From the NCBI RefSeq assembly GCF_017654505.1, contig NC_054559.1:4640281-4704280 (forward strand): a stretch of DNA of 64,000 nt. Direction: 5' to 3'. The notes beneath the pieces were generated by a model. The model worked only from the letters and a program-made list of their open reading frames with translations. It had not been told where the DNA came from and did not search any database. Made by a program: the position numbers and the translations under genes. Every line of letters starts with the position of its first letter. Positions within the stretch are counted from its first letter, which is position 1. Shown piece after piece: positions 23,791 through 35,195 of the stretch. The DNA comes from Polyodon spathula (taxonomy: Eukaryota; Chordata; Actinopteri; Acipenseriformes; Polyodontidae).

Positions 23791-24483
23791 GTAATAAATA
23801 TGGATGTCAGTAATGCCTGTCCACTTCATGCTCTAAGTAAAAGGACATTTTTTGTCTTATATAAAAAGGAAAGAAATCCTCGCACAAGTGTCACTCAAAC
23901 TTCTATTTGTTCATGTTATAATCCTTGCCTTGTCTCAAGGTCACTGTGTTCTTCTTAATGGTTACATCCCGATATTTGGGAACACTTGTTTTACACTTTA
24001 AGAGCTCTAATGAATGGGTTTTACCTCCTGTCTGCTCTCATCATATTTTAGAGGTAGGGCCTGACCAGCACTTGGACGACTTGGGAATCCATTCAGTTAA
24101 CCCTGCAAACCCCACGTACATGGCTACATTTCATTTTATGTCATGTTAGAGATCTTTTCATTGTGACATACTGCAACATAAATACATTCTATTGCTAAGC
24201 ATACTGCGTATCATTTAAAACAAACAAGCCAATATCAAAACATTGGAAGTAAACTTTGATCTACATTTTGATATAGATGACATTAACTGAGGGAATTTCA
24301 AAAAGACTTTACAAAATCCTAGGTGTGAAGAATTCACTTTTCTCCTCCAGCTTACTTGCATGAAGGGACGAGCTCTGTATCACCACAGTACCTTCAAATC
24401 TCTTATTGATATCCTAATTATAGAAAATGTAAACACATTCGTGGTGTAAGGGTTTACATACATTTTAAATATATAAATGTGCC
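23791..24483. other. No gene or recognised element
   Basis: Intronic sequence of NATD1 without recognised repeats. Confidence 0.45.
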
Positions 24484-25044
24484 TGTAACAGGGCCAGCAC
24501 TGTACATGAGAAGAGGGCAGGGCAAAACCCTCCTCCTATAGAGGATATTTGTTTTGTATTATTATTATTATTATTATTATTTATTATGTATATAAATGAC
24601 AGTGAAAGCCATGCGATTTGTTATTGTTTTATTAAAGGAGACGGCAAAGAGCCATGGGTGTTTTTGTTTGGTAGTGTGGATGGAAAGCCTCATCCACAAT
24701 TTAAAAAAAACCTTGTTCAGAAGGTGGCCATCTCTAATTAATTAATTAACCTTAATTAATTAATTGCTTAATTTATTGCTAATCGGGAGATGGTCACCTG
24801 CATAAAAGCCTGCAGCTCTCTTCACTCTGTGTGGGTGTTCGAGAGGAGGAACAAGAGCAAGAGAGGAAACAAAAACAAAACCGAAAGTAAAAAGAACAGC
24901 GAGCATTAGGATCCGTGAAGGCTACCGCCCAGCCATTTAGTTTTTTAATTTATGGTTTGTTTTGTTGAAACTTTTGTTTTGCCAGTGGTTTTTGTTCAAA
25001 CCTGCATTCTGGCCTGACGTCACCACTCAGCCAACTCTGTCAGA
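24484..25044 (+). mobile_element. Solo LTR, family 2, plus orientation
   Basis: It starts TGTAACAGGGCCAGCAC and ends CACCACTCAGCCAACTCTGT then CAGA. The flanking 5-mers GTGCC (24479-24483) and GTGCA (25045-25049) match at four of five positions. A TATA-like GCATAAAAGC lies near 24800. The right end CTGGCCTGACGTCACCACTC is shared with the family-2 LTRs at 34588, 46150 and 61985 (inverted). It contains an (ATT)n tract at 24558-24582. Confidence 0.75.
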
Positions 25045-25049
25045 GTGCA

Positions 25050-26077
25050 CTTTTAAATCTTGAATGGTAAACATTGATATTCTGTTTGTGTTCAAAATGC
25101 CTTGGGTATCTAATCTCTACATGTCTGTGAAACACGATCTGCTTTGAAGCCTGTGTGGAGGAGGAGGTAGAGGATGTGTTTGAATTATATGACACTTGGC
25201 TCTTAAGTACAGTAAAGCAAAGAGTACGGAGATGGGCAATGCATTCTTGGTTAACTGAAAGGAGGAGGAAGAGGAGAAAAGGGGGGGTTAGAGTTTTGGG
25301 TTTAATTGTGAACAAATGTGTTTCTTGTCACGTATGCAGAGTGCTTGTAAAACATGGTTTCAGCTGAGCTTTATAAACTGTGTATAACTGTGACTGTGTG
25401 CAGAGGAAAAGGAATGAAATACTGTTGTTTTTTCATGACATATACTCTCTGCCACCCTCTGTAATATGTGTTTGCAATCCAGCCTCAAAAGCATTTCCCA
25501 TGTTGTCTACTGGATGTTTAAAGAAGCAATATAACACAGAGATATCAGAGGTAAACAAGTAAAGTAGAAGCCCGGTCATCCAAACTGCTTGAGTGACTAG
25601 AAATAGTTGAAAGCGATTGCTTTCACATAAAAAAAAACCCCAAAAACCATAAACTGAATACAGTACTGAAAACAAGTTTCAGTGCTGTATTTTGAAATAC
25701 ACTGCTATATTCCATAGCGCTGTTTGTCCATAGAAGCTAAACAGGTTTATGCTCAAGAATGTGTGTTCAATTGCCCTGCAAAACAGACCAACGAAGTTTA
25801 TGCCACTTAAAATTAAATCAGCTATAATACCGTATCACATCTTTAACGCGTGTCTGTACAAGTTTAAACTCTAAATTAAATTAACCAGTGCTCTACATTT
25901 TTCATTTGTCCGGTCATGCTTGCAGTGGGTTAATAAGGCTTTCACATTAGCTGTCTACATCAACCATTTCATGGATTTTGTTTTAACAATTATCCAGCCG
26001 TGTCCCTGTTCCCTGACCTCTCCCAGTAAACACATTCTCTTTTAATCACTATTGTTTTCGACTCCTCTCTCCCATAC
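25050..26077. other. NATD1 intron 2, 5' end; nothing recognised
   Basis: No recognised element in the intron sequence next to exon 2. Confidence 0.45.
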
Positions 26078-26196
26078 CTTTGCCAGATGTTTTGCGATCC
26101 CTCGACCTCTATAGGCATCAGGGACCTCGGTGTGCTGGAGATCCACGGTCTTCTTCCCGATGTATTCGTACAGCAACACAGCACGATCATGGGAGC
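26078..26196 (-). CDS. NATD1: NATD1 coding exon 2 (acetyl-CoA loop)
   Basis: The acceptor reads TTTTTTAG before the exon and the donor reads GTATGG after AAAG. The exon encodes the end of Gly33 through Lys72: [15 protein letters not shown], then [12 protein letters not shown], then [12 protein letters not shown]. This is the core of the GNAT-like domain, with the R-x-x-G-x-A pyrophosphate-binding loop at residues 62-67. The phase of both junctions fits the neighbouring exons exactly, which argues against a pseudogene copy. Confidence 0.94.
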
Positions 26197-26261
26197 CTAA
26201 AAAAGGAGATGTAATACCATCACTGTAGCTCCCTTATAAACATGCAAGTAGAGCAGAGCAG

Positions 26262-26298
26262 GGATAGGCAACGCTGGTCCTGAAGTGCCTTTACAAAT

Positions 26299-26344
<46 letters not shown>
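26262..26344. repeat. hAT-like end motif and (AAT)n tract
   Basis: A CAGGGATAGGCAACGCTGG motif typical of hAT ends is followed at 26299-26344 by a pure AAT tract. No matching opposite end was found. Confidence 0.6.
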
Positions 26345-26345
<1 letters not shown>

Positions 26346-27061
26346 TGAATTTATAATGTGTAGAATTACTTTCATTAGTGTTTTAGAACTCGACAGGAGT
26401 ATATAATACGTTCTTTCACAATGACTTTGATTTTATTGCAAAGCCCAGACTAAATTGTCGGCTATTTTGTATTGATTTTAATATGCCGCACAAAAGGTGG
26501 GTCTGGCAGTTGAAGCAAGTGTTTATTTATAACTTACTCGTTTTTGCAGCTGAAACACTGTATGGGTATTTAATTAGCATATTTATTAACACTTAAGAAC
26601 GGACATGCACGAGATATTCAGAACCACAGAGATATTTAAATTTGAATTGCAAAAGCCATTCAAAAAGCGGCTATGGCGGTGCTAGTGTTGACCTCCTTGT
26701 GATCCGTCCTTCAGATGAGACATAAATACGTGGTCCTATTGTAAGTGAATCTGCACTTTTTTATTTCTGTGTTTACTTATTTTATTGAGAGGGGTGAGGG
26801 TATTAATATACTGTTATGGTTGTTATCCCAATTTATAAAGTATTAGAAAACAATTAAATGCAAACAGCCAATCAGCTTCCAGAACTAGCAGGCTTCTTTT
26901 TTGCACAGATGCCCACTGTAACGTTGAAGTGCTCAACTGTGAATTACATTTTAAATCAATGCGCATAAATACCGTATTTTTCCTTTAACATTCTAATCTA
27001 CAACTAATCATATACCATAAAACGCTACACAAACTTTGATACTTTCAGACGCTGTCTAGAG

Positions 27062-27540
27062 CAATGGTTCTCAAACTTTGTCATAGTGAGCCTCCCTGAG
27101 CTATAAAATAAAAAACTGCACCTCCCCAGTTTACTAAAATAACAAATTGAAAATCCTATATGTTGCAAAAAAAAGAAGAATAAAAAAGAAGGTACGTGTT
27201 CAATATAGAGCAGTATGAGTTTCACAAGTATTAATTCAAAAAGTACAAATGTAAGCAGCAAATTATTTTTTTTTTGTTCTGTTAACTTTCTTAATTTAGT
27301 GGGTTTTAATGTAACTTTAAAATGGCTGCTTTTGTATTATTATGTGTATACTGTTATTTAAATTTGTTATTTAAATGGTCTGACTGTGGCAGTTGTATGT
27401 GTGGCATGCTATACAAATGTATTGTGATTTGTACTTTTTTTATTTTGCTATGTACTGTACAGTGCTTTGCGATACTTTCAATAAAAAACTCCATATAAAT
27501 GCAATAAATAAAGAAAGAAAGAAAATAATTGAGCTTCCTC
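27062..27540. repeat. Possible hAT remnant
   Basis: It starts AGCAATGGTTCTCAAACTTT, a hAT terminal-repeat-like sequence. No opposite end or transposase was found. The right limit is arbitrary. Confidence 0.3.
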
Positions 27541-27831
27541 TGAAAATACTTTACGGGTTTAGATAGTAAGGTAGGGTGTCTTGTTTGGAGATGTCAGCGT
27601 AGCCTGTAGGGCCGCATGCTGCGGTTTGCCATTCTTTCACCACATAAAACACATTGAGGCCTCGGTGCACCACTGGACCCACTCTGTGTAAAGCCCAGTT
27701 TTAAATATGCTTCGTCATGTTTTCGGCTTCTGCGTTTTGCCGGAACCACCGCTGCTGCCCTCACTTTGGCTTACCTGTACGTTTTTCTCCCTTTGTCACA
27801 AAACGACCCATTTCTCATTAAAGCAGTTTCT

Positions 27832-28814
27832 CACTACCTGTCAAAAGTTTGAGTACACTTGCTTGAAACCAGGTTTTTCATACTATCTATGCTTTTAACT
27901 GTATAAACTTGTCTATAAACACTTAATATTTCATTATATGATACGTGTACTAAACTGATAATCATGAAGTGAATTGCATTAAAAAATTTAATTTTTAAAT
28001 GAAAATGTAAATCCTTGCCTGGGCAAAAAACACAGAAACTGGACGTCTGAGGAGTGGAAGTCGGTCTTATGGACCGATGAGTCAAAATGTGAAATATTTC
28101 GGTCCAACCGCCGAGTATTTGTAAGACGCAGAGAGGGTGAGCGCATGAGTTCTACATGTGTGGTTCCCACTGTCAAGCATGGAGGAGGCAGTGTCATGGT
28201 CTACGGTTGCTTTGCTGGTGACAGAGTTGGTGATCTTTACCAAGTCCATGGCAAGCTCAACCAGTATAGCTAGCATAGCATACTTCAGAGGCATGACATT
28301 CCATCAGGATTACGGCTAGTTGGGCAGTCCTTCATTCTTCAGCAAGATAATGACCCGAAACACACCTCAAAGTTGTGCAAGAACTATCTGGCAAAGAAGG
28401 AAAGTGAAAGACAACTCAATCTAATGACCTGGCCTGCCCAGTCTCCAGACCTCAATCCCACAGAACTTGTATAGGACAAACTGGACAGAAGAGTCAAAGC
28501 AAAGCTACCCACAAGTGCCCTACATCTCTGGGAAGACATGTTGGGCGATTTCCTGCTGAAACTTGTAAACCGAATGCCTTGTGTTTGTGAGGCTGTTATT
28601 AAGGCAAAGGGTGGCTATTTTGAGGAATCCAAGATTCAGCGACAATTTTCAATTTTCTTGAACATTGCTTTGATACTCCTTATGTTTTGTTTGTATATTG
28701 TAACATGTGTTTTCATTTTCAAGTATTTACAGAAACGTATACGACATAAAACATTGTCAATTATGAAAAAAACCTAGTTTCCAGCAAGTGTACTCAAACT
28801 TTTGACTGGTACTG
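27832..28814 (+). mobile_element. Deleted Tc1/mariner element with C-terminal transposase half
   Basis: Terminal repeats are GTCAAAAGTTTGAGTACACT on the left and its near inverse AGTGTACTCAAACTTTTGAC on the right, ending GGTACTG (28814). Between them only the catalytic half of the transposase remains: [51 protein letters not shown] and PDLNPTELV-stop-DKL. Two in-frame stops (one replacing Trp after TELV) and loss of the DNA-binding domain make it inactive. The right end runs straight into a compound microsatellite. Confidence 0.9.
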
Positions 28815-28840
28815 TGTGTATGTATGTATGTATGTATGTA

Positions 28841-28922
<82 letters not shown>

Positions 28923-28932
28923 TACACACACA
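28815..28932. repeat. Compound (TGTA)n(TA)n(CA)n microsatellite
   Basis: It starts exactly at the right end of the Tc1 element, with TGTATGTATG repeats, then a TA tract of about 50 bases, then CA repeats. Confidence 0.95.
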
Positions 28933-29199
28933 GACACATGGAAGCAGAATAAATGTTCTAATATAACTGTAAGTCCAATACATCTGATTTATTGTGTTTC
29001 CCCTTTTTTATTTGCTCTAAACAATTTTATGTGATGTTTTGTTTCAGCTTTTGTCTCTTCCTGGCGTCTGTAAACTGTCTCTGCCCTTTAGACACCAAAT
29101 GCCTCTCAGGAAGTGAATGTCAGTCCCTTCCCTATCCCTTGATGTGTGTTTCAAGCATGTACTGCAAAAGATGGTGGCTCTGTAAGTCTAAAAAAACTA

Positions 29200-29247
29200 A
29201 GTGCTTTTTTAATCGTGTTAACATGATCCCGGTACTTAAAGGGTTAA
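29200..29247 (-). mobile_element. piggyBac-like left end, displaced by inversion
   Basis: On the minus strand the sequence reads TTAA then CCCTTTAAGTACCGGGATC, directly after L1 coding sequence. TTAA followed by CCCTTT is the piggyBac pattern. A matching right end (CCTAAAGGG then TTAA) lies at 31449-31462, beside the other half of the same L1. The extent to the left is unknown. Confidence 0.55.
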
Positions 29248-30236
29248 AAGAACACTGTAGAGCAGATGTATTGATAGGAAACAGTTTACTTTTATGAAAA
29301 TTAAGTTTGTGTCCAGAAATCTTGCCAAATTGTTCCAAAAATGACGTAACACATGGCAGGGAGTCGGATCTGTTGAAATCACTAGAGGGTCGATTGTTAT
29401 AGCAAACAGCAAAGGGGAAAGGGAGCGGGAAGTAGTTCGATTGTGTATTATTAGTGCAAACAGACACTAGAGGGGAAGAATTCAGTAATTTCCCCCAAGA
29501 TATGAAATGGGGCCAAAGCCAAATTTGTCCATGCGTCAACAATCTGTTCTGCATCAAGGGAAATCAGTACTTCAGGAAGGGGTGATGAGGAGTCTGAGGT
29601 ATAAATTATGTTAAAAGGGCGTTGAAGGTTAACAAATGCATGCCTACCCTTGGTAAAGCCAGCCTGATCTGGGGATACTACTCATCGCAAGTTAAGAGGC
29701 TAGGGCTTTGGCTAAGACTTTTGCATCCACATTTAAGAGGAAAATGAGACGATAAGAGGCGCAATCAAGGATTTTTAATTTTTCTTCAAAATCAGGGATA
29801 TAGATGCTTGATAGAAAGTTGGAAGGAGAGAAAGAATTAAGAGTGAAGAAATACAGATTTTAGTAAAAGGAAAAGTTGGGCAGAATTTCTTATAGTATTC
29901 TGTAGTAAACCATTCAGGTCCCAGAGCTTTAGGATTTTGCATTGACCTAATTACCTGAGAGAGGTTCCTACAGTAGAATCAACTGATGGAATATCCAAGT
30001 TTTCAAAAAATGCATCTATTAAAGAAGGATTTCTGGTTGATTCAGAGGAATAGAGTAGAGTAGACATTTTTGAACTCACTGTTAATCTCCTGCTGGCCAA
30101 TCGCAGTGGAACCTGGATGAGTGTGATTGTACCGTAATTGTGGTCCAGCTGTAAAATGAGTTCAGTGAGCTCAGAGAAGCGTTTTTTGCATTGTTTAGTA
30201 ATTTGCGAGGTGTAAGAGATAATCTGACCCTGGACA
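29248..30236 (-). mobile_element. L1-type LINE, reverse transcriptase 5' part (inverted)
   Basis: The minus strand carries decayed L1 ORF2 text: GQIISYTSQITKQCKKRF near 30230-30160, further RT remnants, and at 29340-29250 EQFGKISGHKLNFHKSKLF then PINTSALQCSF. Motif order and wording match the L1 RT region just before the YLGI block. The coding text stops exactly at a TTAA (29244-29247). The continuation of the same protein is found on the plus strand from 31463. Confidence 0.8.
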
Positions 30237-31211
30237 TAAACAATAAGAAGTAGTAGTGATGACAACAATAATGACAACAACATTACTGCTACCAATGATG
30301 ATAACAGGGTTTAGGACCCAGGGGAGCCCTGTGCAGGCATGCACTCAGTGTGCAAGGCAAGTTCACATACAGTACTTAGCCACATACCGGCAGGTCTGCT
30401 GGGAGGGGCTGCCTGGCTTGCTCAACGTTGCTTGTTTGTTATTTTTCTTTATTAAAAGTTTGTATTAGTGCTTGAAAAGAAAGCAAGTTCGGTGAAGATC
30501 AGGTTAACTTAGTTCAGAGAGAGCGGACTCGCTCTGTTTCACTGAACATGCTGTTATGATTCACTACACTGCCACTGTGTACCTATCTTTCCCTTGTGGA
30601 TTACAAACTAATGAAGAATGACAATTTCATTTGGACACTAAAACTCAGATCATCTCATTGCTACACTTCTTTCAAATGGGTGAGGTAAACACAGTTTTAA
30701 TAATTTGGATATTATTTTTTTGAATGCGCATATTTTTTGCTACTGAGCTTGCAGCCCATGCCTTGTATTTTTTCGTTTTTGTTGTACTGGACAATTGCTT
30801 TAAACAAACAGAACATTGCAACCTTACGGTCAATTAATTCATGGGGGATGAAGTTTAAATGTCTGCTCTCCATTTTTATTCATTCATTCTGAATTGTTTG
30901 TTGTGGCCCCATCAGCACATCTAAGTACATATATTTAGGAAAACTAACGCCTGAAGTGCACGCTAACAACAGTTTCACTTAACTTATCACCTGTTTCAAT
31001 AACAAATTAAAAAATAAAATTAAAAAAACAAACAAAAAAAAACATTATACCTGAATCTTGCTCTCACAATGGGGGGGGGCGGGGGATGGGGGGTGGGCCT
31101 CGAATTTTACATGAGGTTGACTTTTACTCAAGCGAATATGGTACTATTTCATGAACTAAATGTATCAGGTATGTTTTATTTCTCCTTATATATATACACA
31201 CACATATACAA

Positions 31212-31260
<49 letters not shown>

Positions 31261-31462
31261 TGTTGAAAAAAGTGAAACATTTGGATGGTTTCTGAAGTAT
31301 TTAAAAGTGTTCTAAAAAAAAAAAAAAGGACACCATTTGCAAGATGCTACTGTAAAAAATAGATTTTGTGTAAATTTTTATAGGAAGTGAGTCAACTACT
31401 GCCAAAAAAATTGTTTTCCTGGGGGAGCATCCCACTGAAAAATGCTTGGTCCTAAAGGGTTA
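30237..31462 (+). mobile_element. Probable interior and right end of the piggyBac-like insertion
   Basis: The stretch separates the two L1 halves. Its right end reads GGTCCTAAAGGG then TTAA, the inverse of the CCCTTTAAGTACC end at 29200-29247. No transposase was recognised. It includes an LTR-free AT-rich body, a G-rich tract at 31070-31098 and a TA/CA microsatellite at 31189-31257. That it belongs to one element is inferred from the ends. Confidence 0.45.
31189..31257. repeat. Compound (TA)n(CA)n(TA)n microsatellite
   Basis: Alternating TATA, CACA and TATA tracts. Confidence 0.95.
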
Positions 31463-33030
31463 ATTCATTTCCATTTAAAGTAACTATCAGAAATTTCACA
31501 TACCTGGGGATTTCTGTAACTCAGGCTTCTTCAAATCTTTTTAAAACTAACTTCACCCTTTTGTTAGAACGCACTAAACAGTCTATCCTTTCCCTATCAC
31601 TCGGTGGGCATATTTGTTCATTTTAACAGAATTCTCTCCCAAATTTCTATATCAATTTCAGTGTATCCCAACACTTACTAAAAAGGGTTTTTTCAACACA
31701 ATGGACACATTTTTCTTTTTTAATTTGGAACAAAAAAACACCCAGGATCCATCAAGATTTTCTACAAAGATCCAAGCTGGCAGGAGGTATGGCCTAACTT
31801 TCAGTTTTATTACTGGTCTTGTAATATGCAAACCCCTTCTTTCTGGTTGCAGGAGGATCCCCTGCCTGGTTGCACATGGAAGCAGCTTCCTGCTCTACCA
31901 TGCTCCCCCCTTACCTTTTCAAAAACTCGCTTTAGCGCTAACCCAGTGGTTATACAGTTGCTATCTATTTGTGCACAAATTCGATGACATTTTGGTTGGC
32001 AATCTAGTTCAATCTTGTCCCCTATTGATGCAAATCATGTTTCCACCTTCATTAATAGATAACTCATTTCGAATTTGCTACAGAAATGGCATTCAAAGTT
32101 TAAAAAGTCTATATCTTAATGACATCTTTGCCTCTTTCGAACAGTTGAGCTCTAAATTGAATTTAACACGATCACATTTTTTTTACCTTCAAATACGCGA
32201 CTTTGTGCGCAAAAAAAACAAGCTCTTTCCCTGCTTAACCTTGCCAAACCCCAGTTGACACTTTATTTGTTGAAAATCCCTTCCATAACGACTTCCAGAA
32301 TTCTTAGCAATATGTCTGCCCAACAGTGCACCTCACTTAGCACAGAAAGCTGCATGGGACAATGACTTTGGATTAGTTTTATCTGATGTTGAATGGGCGA
32401 CTGCACTTTTTCAAGTGCATTCCTCCTTGGTCTGTGCTAGACACGGACTTATACATTTTAAAATACATCGCCTTCACCTGTCAAAAACAAAACTTTGAAA
32501 AATGGATCCCATAATAGATCCGACGTGTGACTGGCGTAGTCAAGCCACAGCTTCTCTAATTCATGTTTTGGTCTTGTCCCAAGCTGACTTTTGGACCTCT
32601 GTTTTTCAGACATTCACACATGTCCTAGAAAGACCCCTTGATTCCAACCCTTTAACTGCTGTCCTTGGCATCCAACCCAATAACACATCTTTGCCCAAAC
32701 TACAGTCAGATTCTATTGCCTTTGCTATGCTACTGGCTAGGGGATTGATTTGATTCAACTGGAGGCAGGCTGTCTGACCCACCCATACACACTGGATGAG
32801 AGCTGTTATGCAGCACTTGCAATTGGAGAAAATATAATGTACTTTATGTGGCTCCACTGACAAATTGTTTACTGAGTGGCAGCCCTTTATTTCTTATTTT
32901 AAGTCTTTTATAGTCTAAATTCCTACTGACTCAACTGTGACTTCCTGTGACTAACTTTCCTCTGTTCTGTCTTTTCTTTTTCTAATCTTTCCATTTATTA
33001 CAGGCCACATAAATATTCTGCTCCATCTCA
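31463..33030 (+). mobile_element. L1-type LINE, reverse transcriptase 3' part and C-terminus
   Basis: Degraded ORF2 text starts with FPFKVTIRNFTYLGISVT, then RSKLAGGMA-type, FPPSLIDNSFR, NGIQSLKSLYLNDIFASFEQL, YLQIRDFVRKK (31614-32258), MDPIIDPTC, FWSCPKL-type, VFQTFTHVLERPLD (32502-32753) and a tail near 32880. This is the L1 thumb and C-terminal region, with many frameshifts and stops. It continues the frame broken at 29248. Confidence 0.85.
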
Positions 33031-33576
33031 CTTTAACCTTGAGTAGTCTTTTCATAAGCATTTAGCTGTAAGTCAAACAAGGACTAAGCTGACATGACAG
33101 TCAGTATTTACAGCTACTGTTGCACTAGACTTGCTAGACTGCTCAGGATCTGTCAGCCAATCAGGACAAATGTTTTGCCTGCTGTATTCCATGACACATC
33201 ATGGAGAAACTCTTATTCATGATATCAATGTGCCACTTTCAGTTTTCACTGTGCAGTATTTTCCATATCAGCACAGTTGATGTCACCAGTTTTAAAAACA
33301 ATCAATCAACTGCAAAGTCACAATCGCAATCGACTGCACAGTAAATAATAATAAAACACTAGGCCTATATAATAGTTATAGTAAGCTGAGAGTCTGTGTA
33401 TGGTTATAGCAGTACTCAGAACTTAAACAAACTTTGGCTTTCAAACTCACTTCTCACTGTTCACGTCTACTTATGCTGATACTCTGCCAAACACAGATGT
33501 TTGCCATCCCAAAACCCTTTTAAAAAGTAATACTGTCAGCAGATGAAAGATCATTAGGAATAATCTGTATATAAAC
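33031..33576. other. No gene or recognised element
   Basis: Nothing recognised after the LINE 3' end. Confidence 0.45.
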
Positions 33577-34441
33577 TAGGGGTGAGAATTTCGAATAATA
33601 ACAAATTTGAAAAAAACAAAGAACTTTATAAAAAGGACCTTCAAAACATGCAACTGCATTTTTAACACTCTTGACGACACATATACACGACTGCTTACTA
33701 ACAAAGCACAAGAAAATAGGTTTGCTCAATAACATCTATGCTACAATATAGAACATGAAAACGAGATATACTGTGCCCATATTTGCTGATTCCATAATAT
33801 AACAATCATTTAAAATAAAGTCTGATTCTGGATTCAAGCCGATATCTAGGAGACCGATAGCAGCAAAACTCATAACATTGTTAACGCGTAACATTGCCCT
33901 GGGAGTTTGCAGTTAAATCCATATTAAAAGTTAACTTTTAACAAGAAAAAAACAAACAAACAAAAAATAATGCCTTTTTTCAGTTTGAGAATGGATGCAT
34001 CATATTGCTGACCACTGCACACAGTAAAAGATGCAATGCTTGTTTGTTTTCTTTGCCACATTCTGTGTATTCTTCCAAAGTAACAGATGGGTGCTTGCAT
34101 TTCTGATGACTGACCATGTGTTGTGCTGCTGTGCTTTTTTTTTTTTTTTTTTTTTTAAAAGACGCCATTTTCAGCACTCATGCAATCTCTAAGCCAATAG
34201 CAGAGCTATGTAACGAAGGGAACCCGCCTCCCTGTCAATTCTAAGTGAGGTACAATTGTTGTGGCTGATCACTTTTAACTTCCTCCTCTCAAAAATACTG
34301 TGCCAAGTTTTTCTGGGTGTAGTTGCACATTTTTTCATTATTTGTTTTAGAAATTAATGAGTATTCAAAACTTGATCATAGTATTCGAGTAGTAATTTTA
34401 TTTAGAATACTTGATTACACAAATATTCAGACTCACTCCTA
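33577..34441. mobile_element. Possible non-autonomous hAT-like element
   Basis: The left end TAGGGGTGAGAATTTCGAAT and the right end (inverted) TAGGAGTGAGTCTGAATATT are similar. Flanking 8-mers match only partly. The interior has AATAC/TTCGAAT-like motifs and a poly-T run at 34137-34156. No transposase is convincing. Confidence 0.35.
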
Positions 34442-34587
34442 ATGCTAACATGCATTACATTTAGGAGTGCCCTAGTTCTAAAAGATCTGGTTTCAGTCTG
34501 GATAGTACAATGTGCACTTGGTGCAGAATAGTTACAAAGGCCAATCTTTTTCTGAGATGATGTATTACCTGCAATTCCATGTAACCC

Positions 34588-35190
34588 TGTGAACAGGATG
34601 GCCTGCAGTGATGACATCAGACCAGAAACAGATTCAAGAAGTAGTGGGTGAAACTGAGGCACACGGACACTCAGTGTTTTATTAAATAATAATAGAAAAT
34701 AAAAGATTTAAACAAACAATACACAAACAAAGAGGCTCGTTGGCCAAACAAACAGACAGACAAAACAGACGTGGATGAAAACTAAACAAGTACCACGCTG
34801 GCACTTCCAGCACACTGTAGCAACTGTTATTAAATAAACTCTCCTCTCTCTCTCACCCATTCTCCACTCCAGAACACACAACCCTGAGCGAGTGAAAACA
34901 TGTTGCTTTTATGCTGAGACTCGATTGCTAATCAATCATTCAATTGGAGTCTCGGTAAAACTGCATGTGAATTAATGAAGTGCAATTCCCCGTGCTCACA
35001 TATTATTACATTTTACCTGAACGTGAAATGCTGTGCAATCCTCGTGCCTAAATACAAATTACACTTTATAACACTCATGCTCATAACCCATACTTATATC
35101 CTATGTATTTGATACATAAACTCCAACATTAACATACTACATACAACATAAAACACTAATAAACACAAAGGGGCGGGACACTCCGCCACA
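34588..35190 (-). mobile_element. Solo LTR, family 2, perfect 5-bp TSD
   Basis: On the minus strand it starts TGTGGCGGAGTGTCCCGCCC (35190) and ends at 34588 with TTCACA. The target duplication AACCC is identical at 34583-34587 and 35191-35195. A TATA-like CATAAAAGC (minus) lies near 34915. It aligns closely with 46150-46728. A gypsy-type origin is inferred from the TG...CA ends and 5-bp TSD only. Confidence 0.9.
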
Positions 35191-35195
35191 AACCC

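Noticed and set aside
31614..32258. 214-codon open frame as a host gene
   Set aside because: Its text matches the C-terminal half of L1 ORF2, and reading on requires frameshifts. It is a LINE relic.
29200..33030. Twin-priming as the cause of the inverted L1
   Set aside because: Twin-priming joins the two L1 parts directly. Here TTAA and CCCTTT ends sit at both cut edges and about 1.2 kb of other DNA separates the parts, so an insertion plus inversion fits better. Twin-priming is not fully excluded.
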